A DNA stretch of 64,000 bases from Streptomyces sp. MH60 (GCF_002939385.1 NZ_MULI01000021.1:33569-97568), one strand, 5' to 3'. Numbered from the stretch's first letter, positions 45,217 to 54,423 are shown. The notes: generated from the sequence alone by a model not told the origin. Made by a program: numbers and translations.

Positions 45217-46173
45217 GTGCCGTCCTCCCGCCTGCGCCGCGTCGCCGTCCTCGTACTCGAAGGCGCGAAACCGCTCGACGTCGGCATCCCGGCGCAGGTC
45301 TTCACGACCCGCGCGAGCATGCCGTACGAGGTGCGGGTGTGCGGCGCGGCGCCGGGTCTGGTCGCCGGGGGTGACGGCCTGTCGTACCACGTCGCCCACG
45401 GCCTCGACGCCCTGGCGTGGGCCGACGTGGTCTTCCTCCCCGGGTACCGGTCCCCCGACGTCGAGGAGCCGCCGCGGAGCGTCATCGACGCGCTGACGGC
45501 GGCCCACGACCGGGGCGCGCGGCTCGCCGCCATCTCCACCGGCGCGTTCGCGCTCGCCGCCACGGGCCTGCTCGACGGCAGACGGGCCACCACCCACTGG
45601 CACTACACGCGGGCCCTCACGGCGAAGCACCCGCGCGTGCGGGTCGACGAGAACGTGCTGTTCGTGGACGAGGGCAGCGTCCTCACGTCGGCGGGCGCCG
45701 CCTCCGGCATCGACCTGTGCCTGCACATCCTGCGCGGCGACCTCGGGGTGGCCGCGTCGAACCACGCGGCCCGTCGCCTCGTGGCGGCCCCCTACCGCAG
45801 CGGCGGTCAGGCCCAGTACGTGCCGCGCAGCGTGCCCGAGCCGCTCGGCGAGCGGTTCGCCGCCACCCGCGAGTGGGCGCTGCGCCGGCTCGCCGAGCCG
45901 CTGACCCTGGAGGCACTGGCCCGGCACGCGGCGGTGTCGGCGCGCACCCTCTCCCGGCGCTTCGTCGAGGACACCGGGTACACGCCGATGCAGTGGATCA
46001 TGCGGGCGCGTATCGACCTGGCCCGTGAGCTGCTCGAACGCTCCGAGCGCGGCGTCGAGCAGATCGCCGCCGACGTCGGCCTCGGCACCGGCGCGAACCT
46101 GCGGCTGCACTTCCAGCGCATCCTCGGCACCACCCCCAGCGAGTACCGGCGCACCTTCGCCCGGGGCGAGTAG
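45217..46173 (+). CDS. GlxA family AraC regulator with DJ-1/PfpI domain
   Basis: A 318-residue regulator. Residues 8-170 are a DJ-1/PfpI domain (VAVLVLEGAKPLDVGIPAQVF, FLPGYRSPD, GLLDGRRATTHW). Residues 210-315 are a double AraC HTH (LTLEALARHAAVSARTLSRRF, GVEQIAADVGLGTGANLRLHFQ). The nucleophilic-elbow Cys is replaced: AISTGAFALAA has Ser-Thr where many relatives have Cys-Thr, so it is a ligand sensor, not a hydrolase. The GTG is likely leaderless. The target could be the adjacent lipase or gap genes, or be distant. Confidence 0.9.
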   Translation: MPSSRLRRVAVLVLEGAKPLDVGIPAQVFTTRASMPYEVRVCGAAPGLVAGGDGLSYHVAHGLDALAWADVVFLPGYRSPDVEEPPRSVIDALTAAHDRGARLAAISTGAFALAATGLLDGRRATTHWHYTRALTAKHPRVRVDENVLFVDEGSVLTSAGAASGIDLCLHILRGDLGVAASNHAARRLVAAPYRSGGQAQYVPRSVPEPLGERFAATREWALRRLAEPLTLEALARHAAVSARTLSRRFVEDTGYTPMQWIMRARIDLARELLERSERGVEQIAADVGLGTGANLRLHFQRILGTTPSEYRRTFARGE

Positions 46174-46301
46174 CCGCGCCCGCCGCCCTCCCCTGGCGTG
46201 ATCCTTTCGAACCGTGGCACTCGCGCCGCTGCCACGCGCACCCGGCGTGCGCGAGCCTGGTGGCGAAGGACCTGGTGGCGAAACGAAGGGACACACCACT
46301 C

Positions 46302-47300
46302 ATGACTCGCATCGGCATCAACGGATTCGGCCGCATCGGGCGCAATGTGCTGCGCGCACTGCTCGAACGCGACACGAAGCTCGAGGTCGTCGCCGTCAAC
46401 GACCTCACGGAACCCGCCACCCTGGCCCGCCTGCTCGCCTTCGACTCGACGGCCGGCCGGCTCGGCCGCCCGGTGACCGTCGACGGGGACACCCTGATCG
46501 TCGACGGGCACCGCATCAAGGTGCTCGCCGAGCGCGAGCCCGCCCGGCTGCCCTGGACGGAACTGGGCGTCGACATCGTGCTGGAGTCGACCGGCCGCTT
46601 CACCTCCGCCGCCGCCGCCCGCGCCCACCTGACCGCGGGAGCGCGGAAGGTCCTGGTCAGCGCCCCGTCGAGCGGCGCCGACGTGACGCTGGCGTACGGC
46701 GTGAACACCGACGCCTACGACCCGGCGGCGCACACGATCGTCTCGAACGCGTCCTGCACCACCAACGCCCTGGCGCCGCTCGCCGCGGTCCTCGACGAGC
46801 TGGCCGGCATCGAGCACGGCTTCATGACGACGGTGCACGCCTACACCCAGGAGCAGAACCTCCAGGACGGCCCGCACCGCGACGCGCGCCGCGCCCGCGC
46901 CGCCGGGGTGAACATCGTGCCGACCACGACGGGCGCCGCCAAGGCGATCGGCCTGGTGCTGCCGGGCCTCGAGGGCAAGCTGTCGGGCGACTCGATCCGG
47001 GTGCCGGTCCCGGTGGGCTCGATCGTCGAGCTGAACACGACCGTCGCCCGCGACGTGACGCGCGAGGACGTCCTGGCCGCCTACCGCGCCGCCGCCGACG
47101 GACCGCTCGCCGGTGTGCTGGAGTACTCGGACGACCCGCTGGTCTCCTCCGACATCACGGGCAACCCGGCCTCGTCGATCTTCGACTCGGCGCTGACCCG
47201 CGTGGACGGCCGCCACATCAAGGTGGTCGCCTGGTACGACAACGAGTGGGGCTTCTCCCACCGCGTGATCGACACCCTCGGGCTGCTCGCCACACGCTGA
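46302..47300 (+). CDS. gap: Glyceraldehyde-3-phosphate dehydrogenase
   Basis: A 332-residue type I GAPDH. NAD-binding motif INGFGRIGRN, catalytic SNASCTTN (Cys near 150), TTVHAYT with the catalytic His, and WYDNEWGFSHRV. All key residues are present. ATG 46302 has AAGGGA 10 nt upstream; a longer in-frame start at 46260 adds a non-homologous tail. It is probably a second GAPDH copy beside the glycolytic one. A 12-bp direct repeat, CCTGGTGGCGAA at 46256 and 46271, lies just upstream. Confidence 0.95.
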   Translation: MTRIGINGFGRIGRNVLRALLERDTKLEVVAVNDLTEPATLARLLAFDSTAGRLGRPVTVDGDTLIVDGHRIKVLAEREPARLPWTELGVDIVLESTGRFTSAAAARAHLTAGARKVLVSAPSSGADVTLAYGVNTDAYDPAAHTIVSNASCTTNALAPLAAVLDELAGIEHGFMTTVHAYTQEQNLQDGPHRDARRARAAGVNIVPTTTGAAKAIGLVLPGLEGKLSGDSIRVPVPVGSIVELNTTVARDVTREDVLAAYRAAADGPLAGVLEYSDDPLVSSDITGNPASSIFDSALTRVDGRHIKVVAWYDNEWGFSHRVIDTLGLLATR

Positions 47301-47349
47301 ACGGGCAGCCGGTTCGGCATCACCGGGGGTCACACGTCACAATGGTGCG

Positions 47350-47847
47350 ATGAGCAATTCCAAGATTTACTTCGACATCGACATCGACGGCCAGGATGCG
47401 GGCCGCATCGTCTTCGAACTGTTCGAGGACGTCACCCCCAAGACCGCCAAGAACTTCATCGAGCTGTCCACCGGCGAGCACGGTTTCGGCTACGCGGGCT
47501 CCCCGTTCCACCGGGTGATCCCGCAGTTCATGCTCCAGGGCGGTGACTTCACCGCGGGCAACGGCACCGGCGGCAAGAGCATCTACGGCGAGAAGTTCGC
47601 GGACGAGAACTTCCAGCTGAAGCACACCGGCCCGTACCTGCTCTCCATGGCCAACGCGGGTCCGAACACCAACGGCTCGCAGTTCTTCGTCACCACGGTT
47701 GCCACCCCCTGGCTGGACGGCAAGCACGTCGTCTTCGGCAAGGTCGTCGAGGGCACGGACGTGGTCGACAAGATCGAGGGCTACGGCTCCTCGCCGTCGG
47801 GCAAGACCTCGGCGAAGATCACGGTGCGCGCGTCCGGCAAGCTGTAG
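47350..47847 (+). CDS. Cyclophilin-type peptidyl-prolyl cis-trans isomerase
   Basis: A 165-residue single-domain cytoplasmic cyclophilin. FHRVIPQFMLQGGDFTAGNG holds the catalytic Arg and Phe; SMANAGPNTNGSQFFVTT and WLDGKHVVFGKV (Trp, His) complete the active and cyclosporin-binding site. No signal peptide is present. It starts 49 bp after gap and is followed by a strong terminator, so it may be cotranscribed with gap. Confidence 0.97.
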   Translation: MSNSKIYFDIDIDGQDAGRIVFELFEDVTPKTAKNFIELSTGEHGFGYAGSPFHRVIPQFMLQGGDFTAGNGTGGKSIYGEKFADENFQLKHTGPYLLSMANAGPNTNGSQFFVTTVATPWLDGKHVVFGKVVEGTDVVDKIEGYGSSPSGKTSAKITVRASGKL

Positions 47848-47878
47848 GACCTGAGCGGCCCCACGGGGACCGGAACCG

Positions 47879-47915
47879 ACGGGGGGCCGCCGCACACGGT
47901 GCGGCGGCCCCCCGT
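47879..47915 (+). terminator. Strong terminator hairpin after the cyclophilin gene
   Basis: Perfect 17-bp arms (47879-47895 and 47899-47915; ACGGGGGGCCGCCGCAC and its complement) with a 3-nt loop, followed by a pyrimidine-rich run. Confidence 0.9.
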
Positions 47916-47997
47916 CCCGTCTCGTCTGGTGGGGTGCGCCGGGTGGTGCGACGCTGGGGTGGAGGAGCGTCCGAGGAAGGCAACCCCGGGAGGACCG

Positions 47998-49476
47998 ATG
48001 GGACGGGACGTCCCGGCGCTGGTCTTCACCCGCGAGGACCGCCGCCGGTACCGGATCAAGATGCAGGAGTGCCTGGATGCCTTCGCGCAGATGCTGCGCG
48101 AGTCCCGGTTCGAGACCGAGCGGCCCCAGGTGGGCCTGGAGATCGAACTGAACCTGGTCGACGACCGCGGCGAACCCGCCATGCGCAACAGCGACGCCCT
48201 CGAAGCGATCGCGGACCCCGCCTGGTCCACCGAGCTGGGCCGGTTCAACCTGGAGATCAACATCCCGCCCCGGCAGCTGACGGCGGGCGGCCCCGACGCC
48301 TGGGAGACCGAGATCCGCGCCGCCCTCAACCACGCCGAGGACCGCGCCGCGTCGGTCGGCGCCCATCTGATCATGGTCGGCACCCTGCCCACGCTGCGCC
48401 AGTCGGACGTCGGCGAGGCGGCCCTGTCGGAGAACCCGCGCTACCGGCTGCTCAACGACCAGGTGTTCGCCGCCCGGGGCGAGGACCTGCACATCGAGGT
48501 GGACGGCGTCGACCGTCTGCGGACCTACGCGGACACCATCACGCCGGAGGCCGCCTGCACCAGCACGCAGTTCCACCTCCAGGTCGCCCCGGAGGAGTTC
48601 CCCGACTACTGGAACGCCGCCCAGGCCATCGCCGGTGTCCAGGTCGCCCTCGCGGCCAACTCGCCCTTCCTGCTCGGCAAGGAGCTGTGGCACGAGAGCC
48701 GCATCCCCCTGTTCGAACAGGCCACCGACACCCGGCCGCAGGAGATCAAGGCCCAGGGGGTCAGGCCCCGGGTCTGGTTCGGGGAACGCTGGATCAACAG
48801 CGTCTTCGACCTCTTCGAGGAGAACCTCCGCTACTTCCCGGCGCTGCTGCCGCTGTGCGACGAGCAGGACCCCGCCGAGACGCTCGACCGCGGCGACATC
48901 CCGGAACTGGGCGAACTCACCCTCCACAACGGCACGATCTACCGCTGGAACCGGCCCGTCTACGCGGTCGCCCACGACAAACCGCACGTGCGCGTGGAGA
49001 ACCGGGTGCTGCCCGCCGGTCCGACCGTCGCCGACACCCTCGCCAACGGCGCCTTCTACTACGGGCTCACCCGCGCCCTGGTGGAGGAGGAGCGGCCGGT
49101 GTGGTCGCGGATGTCCTTCTCGGTCGCCGAGGACAACCTGCACACCGCCGCCCGGCACGGCATCGAGGCACACCTGTACTGGCCCGGAGTGGGCGAGGTG
49201 ACGGTGCCCGAACTGGTCCTGCGCCGGCTGCTGCCGCTGGCGCACCGGGGACTGGAGCTGTCGGGCATGGACTCCGCCTGGCGGGAGCCGCTGCTCGGCA
49301 TCATCGAGCAGCGGTGTGTCACCGGCCGCAACGGCGCGGTCTGGCAGAAGGAGATGTTCCACCACCTCGACGCCACCGCCCGGCCCGGCCGCCACGAGGC
49401 GCTGCGCCGGATGACCCAGCAGTACATGGACTACATGCACCTCAACGCCCCGGTCCACACCTGGCCGGTCGACTGA
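47998..49476 (+). CDS. Glutamate-cysteine ligase (GCS2/EgtA-like) family protein
   Basis: A 492-residue ATP-dependent carboxylate-amine ligase of the GCS2 type, joining glutamate to cysteine or a related amine. Motifs: VGLEIELNLVDD and FNLEINIPP (metal-binding glutamates), ACTSTQFHLQV, RVENRVLPAGPTVADTLAN. ATG 47998 has GGGAGG 5 nt upstream. The next gene is an EgtC-like amidotransferase, but no egtB or egtD is here. Actinobacteria use mycothiol, so a role in ergothioneine or another gamma-glutamyl product is plausible. Exact amine acceptor unknown. Confidence 0.85.
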   Translation: MGRDVPALVFTREDRRRYRIKMQECLDAFAQMLRESRFETERPQVGLEIELNLVDDRGEPAMRNSDALEAIADPAWSTELGRFNLEINIPPRQLTAGGPDAWETEIRAALNHAEDRAASVGAHLIMVGTLPTLRQSDVGEAALSENPRYRLLNDQVFAARGEDLHIEVDGVDRLRTYADTITPEAACTSTQFHLQVAPEEFPDYWNAAQAIAGVQVALAANSPFLLGKELWHESRIPLFEQATDTRPQEIKAQGVRPRVWFGERWINSVFDLFEENLRYFPALLPLCDEQDPAETLDRGDIPELGELTLHNGTIYRWNRPVYAVAHDKPHVRVENRVLPAGPTVADTLANGAFYYGLTRALVEEERPVWSRMSFSVAEDNLHTAARHGIEAHLYWPGVGEVTVPELVLRRLLPLAHRGLELSGMDSAWREPLLGIIEQRCVTGRNGAVWQKEMFHHLDATARPGRHEALRRMTQQYMDYMHLNAPVHTWPVD

Positions 49477-49516
49477 CGTCCGGGGCGCCCGAGGCCACCA
49501 GGGAGGCGACGGAGCG

Positions 49517-50350
49517 ATGTGCCGATGGCTCGCCTACTCGGGGACACCCGTCCTTCTGGAGTCCCTGCTCTACCAGCCCGAGCACTCGCTCATCGACCAG
49601 AGCCTGCACGCCCGCATGGGCGTCGAGACGACGAACGGGGACGGATTCGGCCTCGGCTGGTTCGGGCCGGAGATGCACACACCCGCCATCGTCCGGGAGG
49701 TCGGGCCGGCCTGGAGCAACCGCAACCTGCGCGAGATCGCGAGCCATGTCCGCTCGCCGCTGTTCTTCGCGCACATCCGGGCGTCGACGGGCAGCCCCGT
49801 GCAGCAGACCAACTGCCATCCGTTCCGCCACGGCCGGTGGATGTGGATGCACAACGGCGCGATCGCCGAGTTCCACCGGCTGCGCCGGGACCTCGCGCTG
49901 GCCGTCGATCCGCAGCTCTTCCTCGACATCGAGGGATCGACGGACTCGGAGATGATGTTCTACCTGGCGCTCACCCTCGGCCTGGAGGACGACCCACCGG
50001 CGGCCGTGGCCCGGATGGCGGGGCTGGTGGAGGAGATCGGCCACGAGCACGGCGTGGAGTTCCCGCTGCAGATGACGGTCGCCGTGACCGACGGACGGCG
50101 CCTGTGGGCCTTCCGCTACTCCAGCCAGGCCCAGTCCCGGTCGCTCTACTACAGCAGCCGGGTGGACAGCCTGCGCGCCCTCCATCCGGGGCTGCCCTTC
50201 CTCAAGGACGCGTCCGACAGCACCCGGCTGATCGTGTCGGAACCCCTGGGCGACCTCCCCGGGGTGTGGAACAAGGTGCCCGAGAGCAGCTACGGCGTCG
50301 TCCAGCCGGAAGGGGACGAGCTGCTCCCCTTCGTTCCCCGCCGGCCGTGA
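49517..50350 (+). CDS. Class II glutamine amidotransferase (EgtC-like)
   Basis: A 277-residue Ntn-hydrolase. MCRWLAYSG exposes the catalytic Cys2 after Met removal; TNGDGFGLGWFG, FFAHIRASTGSPVQQTNCHPF and MHNGAIAEF are the GATase II core. DSEMMFYLALT and the C-terminal ESSYGVV complete the family. EgtC hydrolyses the gamma-glutamyl bond of the ergothioneine intermediate; YafJ-like proteins are related. It follows the GCS2 gene by 40 bp, so the pair likely acts in one gamma-glutamyl pathway: one adds glutamate, the other removes it. Confidence 0.85.
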   Translation: MCRWLAYSGTPVLLESLLYQPEHSLIDQSLHARMGVETTNGDGFGLGWFGPEMHTPAIVREVGPAWSNRNLREIASHVRSPLFFAHIRASTGSPVQQTNCHPFRHGRWMWMHNGAIAEFHRLRRDLALAVDPQLFLDIEGSTDSEMMFYLALTLGLEDDPPAAVARMAGLVEEIGHEHGVEFPLQMTVAVTDGRRLWAFRYSSQAQSRSLYYSSRVDSLRALHPGLPFLKDASDSTRLIVSEPLGDLPGVWNKVPESSYGVVQPEGDELLPFVPRRP

Positions 50351-50355
50351 CCCTG

Positions 50356-50384
50356 TTGACACGGACGGGCGAAGATCACACAAT
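50356..50384 (+). promoter_or_regulatory. Near-consensus promoter of a leaderless short ORF
   Basis: TTGACA (50356-50361), 17 nt and CACAAT (50379-50384), then 7 nt to ATG 50392. The -35 is a perfect consensus, rare in this genome. Confidence 0.65.
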
Positions 50385-50391
50385 CGGTGCC

Positions 50392-50472
50392 ATGACCACA
50401 TACCGGTTCGGCACCGTCGCGGAGTGTCCCCGCGTGCCCGAGCGGACCGGATGTGAGCGCTCCGGCCTCTAA
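50392..50472 (+). CDS. Leaderless 26-residue short ORF upstream of TauD gene
   Basis: The ORF MTTYRFGTVAECPRV..., 26 codons ending TAA, begins at the predicted start point of a near-consensus promoter. Two cysteines are at positions 12 and 21. Downstream, CGACGC/GCGTCG (50496-50512) forms a hairpin, while CCGACG (50495-50500) could instead pair with CGTCGG (50518-50523). These mutually exclusive pairings suggest a regulatory leader for the TauD gene 178 bp downstream. It could also be an independent micropeptide. Confidence 0.45.
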   Translation: MTTYRFGTVAECPRVPERTGCERSGL

Positions 50473-50649
50473 CGGCCTTCTTCGCACCGACCGTCCGACG
50501 CCTTTCGCGTCGTAGTCCGTCGGCATTCCCTCCGGTCCACGGCCCGGAGCACCCGAAGCACCACCCTCTTTTCCCCGGCCGTTCGGCGGTGGCCCCGCGC
50601 CACCCCTGGCCGGATGTCACGCGTACCGTCATACAAGGGGAGGACTCCC

Positions 50650-51588
50650 ATGTCCGTCACGTCCGTCGGCCCGAGCACCGTCCTGCGCGAAGCACGCGTC
50701 CCGGGGGACGGAATGTACGAGGGCCGGCGCATCCTGCGCCGACTGCCCGAGGGCCGGCGCGAGAGGCCCTACGAGCACTTCCAGGTCGTCCCGCAGGCAC
50801 GCACCGTCGGCGCCGAGCTGCGGGGCGTCGACCTCTCCCGCCCGCTCACCCCCGTGCTGCGCGAGGAGTTGAACCGCGCCCTGCTGGAGTGGAAGGTGCT
50901 GTTCTTCCGCGCCCAGCACCTCACCTCCGAGCAGCAGCGCGACTTCGCCCGCAACTGGGGCGAGTTGGAGACCAACCCGCTGCTCGCCGCCGGTTCCAGC
51001 GACGACGTCGTCCGGTTCGACAAGGGCGCCGGGGCGGCGCCGACGTACGAGAACGTGTGGCACACCGACGTCACCTTCCGCGAGCGTCCCGCGCTCGGCG
51101 CGGTGCTCCAGCTGCGCGAGGTACCGCCGTTCGGCGGGGACACGATGTGGGCGGACATGGCGGCGGCCTACGACAACCTGCCCCGGGAGGTGAAGGACCG
51201 CATCGACGGCGCCCGCGCCGTGCACGACTTCATCCCGGGCTTCGCTCGGTTCTACGGACCCGAGCGGCTGCTGCCGCACCAGGACCTGTTCCCGCCCGTG
51301 GAACACCCGGTCGTGCGCACGCATCCGGAGACGGGGCGGCGCATGCTGTTCGTCAACACGTCGTTCACCACGCACATCACCGGCATGGACCGCGCCGAGA
51401 GCGACCGGCTGCTGCGGTTCCTGTTCCAGCAGGCGCACGTGCCCGAGTACCAGGTGCGCTGGCGCTGGCAGCCCGGCGACGTCGCCTTCTGGGACAACCG
51501 GGCCACGCAGCACTACGCCGTGGGTGACTACGGGTCCGAGCGTCGGGTCGCCGAGCGCGTCGCCGTCGAGGGCGACCGCCCCTTCTGA
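50650..51588 (+). CDS. TauD/TfdA family 2-oxoglutarate dioxygenase
   Basis: A 312-residue Fe(II)/2-oxoglutarate dioxygenase. The iron triad is WHTDVTF (His, Asp) and RATQHYAVGDY (His); RRVAERVAVEG carries the 2-oxoglutarate Arg. GAELRGVDLSRPLTP and WKVLFFRAQHL are typical N-terminal blocks. TauD-type enzymes release sulfite from taurine or alkyl sulfates and sulfonates. ATG 50650 has GGGGAGG 6 nt upstream. No dedicated importer is adjacent. The sulfur-source role is by family; some members act on non-sulfur substrates. Confidence 0.9.
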   Translation: MSVTSVGPSTVLREARVPGDGMYEGRRILRRLPEGRRERPYEHFQVVPQARTVGAELRGVDLSRPLTPVLREELNRALLEWKVLFFRAQHLTSEQQRDFARNWGELETNPLLAAGSSDDVVRFDKGAGAAPTYENVWHTDVTFRERPALGAVLQLREVPPFGGDTMWADMAAAYDNLPREVKDRIDGARAVHDFIPGFARFYGPERLLPHQDLFPPVEHPVVRTHPETGRRMLFVNTSFTTHITGMDRAESDRLLRFLFQQAHVPEYQVRWRWQPGDVAFWDNRATQHYAVGDYGSERRVAERVAVEGDRPF

Positions 51589-51596
51589 TCCGCCGG

Positions 51597-51628
51597 GGGG
51601 CCGGAGACGCCGCTCGGTCTCCGGCCCC
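51597..51628. terminator. Bidirectional terminator hairpin
   Basis: GGGGCCGGAGAC (51597-51608) and GTCTCCGGCCCC (51617-51628) form a perfect 12-bp stem between the convergent TauD and GH2 genes. Confidence 0.85.
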
Positions 51629-51636
51629 GTGCGCGC

Positions 51637-53457
51637 TCAGACCTCCGGCTCCTCGATGGCCGCCGGGCGCAGCTGGGCGGCGCGGACGCGGGCGACGTCG
51701 AGCTTCTCGCCCCGGTCGAAGCGGTAGATGCCGTTCTGCTCCTGGAAGACGTCGGTCAACTGGGTGTAGCAGTAGCCGAACATGTCACGGTCGCCGAGCA
51801 GGACCTCGGTGAGGCCGCCGAACCGCTCGTGGAACTCCTCCTCGTTGCGGACGCGTTCCCCGTAGCCCCAGGAGACGGTGCGGTCCTCGCCGGACTGTGC
51901 GGCTGCCGCCTCGGGGTCCCACCAGATGCCGCCGAACTCGCTGACGAAGTACGGCTGGCCCCGGTAGGGCTGGGAGTAGGGGGCGCCGCTCTCATGGGCG
52001 TTGACGAAGGGCGCGTCCTTGGCGAGGCCGGACATCAGCCGGCGGAAGGCGGCGGGGTCCTGCTCGTAGTTGTGGGAGTCGTAGATGTCGGTCTCGGCGA
52101 CCCGGTGGGCGTAGCCGGACGCGTCGACGACCGGGCGGGTGGTGTCCATGGCCTTGGTGGCCAGGAACATCGCCCGGGTCACGTCGTCGAGCTGGGTGAC
52201 GCGGTCGTGCAGCTTCTGGTAGGTCTCGTTGAGCGGGCACCAGCCGATGATCGAGGGGTGCGAGTAGTCGCGCTCCAGGGCTTCCAGCCACTGGGCGACG
52301 TAGGAGGCGTCGGGCTTCTGGTTGTCGCCCGAGGAGCCGCCGGTCTCGCAGCCCCAGTCGCCGAACTCGCCCCAGACCAGGTAGCCGAGGCGGTCGGCGT
52401 GGTGGAGGAAACGCTCCTCGAAGACCTTCTGGTGCAGCCGGGCCCCGTTGAAGCCGGCCGCCATGGCCAGCTCGATGTCCCGCACCAGGGCCTCGTCGGT
52501 GGGGGCGGTCATCAGCCCGTCCGGGTACCAGCCCTGGTCGAGGACGAGGCGCTGGAAGACGGGCCGGCCGTTGAGCAGGACGGCCTTGCCGCGCAGGCCG
52601 ACGGCGCGCAGGCCGGCGTAGCTCTCGGCGCTGTCGACCACCTGCCCGGCGGCGTCGAGGAGTTCGAGCCGCAGGTCGTACAGGTGCGGGTCCCCGGGTC
52701 CCCACTCGCGCCGCCGGTCGTCCGGCACCGGCAGGTGCAGGCGCGGGGCGAGGTCGAGGTCGGCGCGGGCCTCCGCGCGGCTCACCTCGCCGTCGGCGTC
52801 GCTGAGGACGGCGCGCACCCGGTGCCCCGGCCGGTTGCCGGACAGGGGCAGTTCGAGGTGGAAGGCGGAGCCGGCCAGGTCGGGGGTGATCCGGGGTCGG
52901 CGCAGGTGCGTGACGGGCACGGGCTCCAGCCACACGGTCTGCCAGATGCCGGTCACCCGGGTGTAGTTGCAGTCGTGGTTGGCGTACTGGACGGCCTGCT
53001 TGCCGCGCGCCTGGGGGCCGGACCTGGGGTCGCGGGCCCGCACGGTGATCACGACCTCCTCCCCGGCCCCGGCGATGTCGCCGAGGTCGGCGGTGAAGGG
53101 GGTGAAGCCGCCGCGGTGCCGGGCGACCTCCTTGCCGTCGGCCCACACGGTGGTGTCGTGGTCGACGGCGCCGAAGTGCAGCAGTACGCGGCGTCCGGCC
53201 CAGGCGGCGGGCAGGGTGAGGGCCCGCCGGTACCAGACGGCCTCCAGGAAGTCGGTGTCGCCGATGCCGGACAGCTCGGACTCGGGCGGGAAGGGGACGA
53301 GGATCTCCCCACGCAGCTCGCGGTCGAGCAGACCGCGTTCGAGGCCGCTGTCCCCCCGGTCGGTCTCGAACTGCCAGGCGCCGTTCAGGTTGAGCCAGTC
53401 GCGGCGCACGAACTGCGGTCGCGGGTACTCCGGGCGCGGTACGGAGTGAGTGGGCAC
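51637..53457 (-). CDS. Glycoside hydrolase family 2 (beta-glucuronidase/galactosidase-like)
   Basis: A 606-residue GH2 enzyme without signal peptide. The sugar-binding jelly roll includes RRDWLNLNGAWQFE and AVWYRRALTLP; the Ig-like domain follows; the TIM barrel has acid/base Glu in GWCPLNETYQ and nucleophile Glu in YFVSEFGGIWW. GTG 53457 has GGAG 6 nt upstream. It is the last gene of the lipoprotein-permease-permease operon, so it likely cleaves the imported oligosaccharide in the cytoplasm. The sugar is unknown. Confidence 0.93.
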   Translation of the reverse strand: MPTHSVPRPEYPRPQFVRRDWLNLNGAWQFETDRGDSGLERGLLDRELRGEILVPFPPESELSGIGDTDFLEAVWYRRALTLPAAWAGRRVLLHFGAVDHDTTVWADGKEVARHRGGFTPFTADLGDIAGAGEEVVITVRARDPRSGPQARGKQAVQYANHDCNYTRVTGIWQTVWLEPVPVTHLRRPRITPDLAGSAFHLELPLSGNRPGHRVRAVLSDADGEVSRAEARADLDLAPRLHLPVPDDRRREWGPGDPHLYDLRLELLDAAGQVVDSAESYAGLRAVGLRGKAVLLNGRPVFQRLVLDQGWYPDGLMTAPTDEALVRDIELAMAAGFNGARLHQKVFEERFLHHADRLGYLVWGEFGDWGCETGGSSGDNQKPDASYVAQWLEALERDYSHPSIIGWCPLNETYQKLHDRVTQLDDVTRAMFLATKAMDTTRPVVDASGYAHRVAETDIYDSHNYEQDPAAFRRLMSGLAKDAPFVNAHESGAPYSQPYRGQPYFVSEFGGIWWDPEAAAAQSGEDRTVSWGYGERVRNEEEFHERFGGLTEVLLGDRDMFGYCYTQLTDVFQEQNGIYRFDRGEKLDVARVRAAQLRPAAIEEPEV

Positions 53458-53524
53458 ACATGCTCCAGTCGATCGGTGGGCCGGGCGCGCGAAACGCCGG
53501 GCCCGTGGGTACAGCTGGTCGGGT

Positions 53525-54421
53525 TCAGGAACCGCCGAGGCCGGTGGTGGCGACGGAGTTGACGATGCGGCGCTGGAAGAGGAGGAAGACCACGATCAGC
53601 GGCAGCGCGGCCAGCAGGGCGGAGGCCATGGACTGCGCGTACTGGATGCCGTAGGCGTCCTTCACCGTGGCCAGGCCCACCGGGAGGGTCATCAGGTCGG
53701 GGTCGTTGGTGACGATGAACGGCCACATGAAGTTGTTCCACGCGCCGATGAAGACGAAGATCGCCACCGCGGCCACGATCGGCCGCGAGAGCGGCAGCAC
53801 GATCGAACGGAAGACCCGGAACTCGGAGGCGCCGTCGATCCGGGCCGCCTCCTCCAGCTCCTTGGGGATGCCGTCGAAGAACCGCTTGAGGATGAACACC
53901 ATCATGGGTGCGACGACCTGGGGCAGGATGACCGCAGCGTAGGTGTCGACCAGGTTGAACAGGGTCATCTGGTCGAACAGCGGCACGACGAGCAGCTGCG
54001 GCGGGACCATGATGGCCGCGACGGTGACGCCGAGCAGCCCCCGGCGGCCGCGGAAGGTACCGCGCGAGAAGCCGTACGCCGCGAGGGTGGACACCGCCAC
54101 CGTGATCAGCGTGACCAGGGCGGAGATCAGGAAGCTGTTGAAGGCCCAGACGGTGACGTGGCCGCGTTCCAGTATCTGCTGGTAGGCGTCCAGGGTGAAG
54201 GCGCCCTTGAACGGGGACAGCCCGGTGGTGTTGATGTCCTCCTCGCTCTGCACCGAGGTGATGACCGCCCACACGAACGGCACCAGCCAGACGACGGCGA
54301 GCACGACGAGCGCGGTTGCGGCCAGGACCCGGGGCAGCCGGCCGTGGCCGAGGAGCAGGGGTGAACCGGCCGCCTCGCGGGGTGGACGGCGCCGGGGGCG
54401 GAGGGTGGTGGTTGCGGACAC
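53525..54421 (-). CDS. CUT1 sugar ABC permease (MalG type)
   Basis: A 298-residue permease with six helices. The EAA coupling loop is EEAARIDGASEFRVFRSIVLP. The start VLPFVWAVITSVQSEEDI region is typical of MalG-type subunits. GTG 54421 has GGGAGG 7 nt upstream and lies 2 bp after the preceding permease stop. It pairs with that permease and the lipoprotein. Confidence 0.93.
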   Translation of the reverse strand: MSATTTLRPRRRPPREAAGSPLLLGHGRLPRVLAATALVVLAVVWLVPFVWAVITSVQSEEDINTTGLSPFKGAFTLDAYQQILERGHVTVWAFNSFLISALVTLITVAVSTLAAYGFSRGTFRGRRGLLGVTVAAIMVPPQLLVVPLFDQMTLFNLVDTYAAVILPQVVAPMMVFILKRFFDGIPKELEEAARIDGASEFRVFRSIVLPLSRPIVAAVAIFVFIGAWNNFMWPFIVTNDPDLMTLPVGLATVKDAYGIQYAQSMASALLAALPLIVVFLLFQRRIVNSVATTGLGGS

Positions 54422-54423
54422 GG

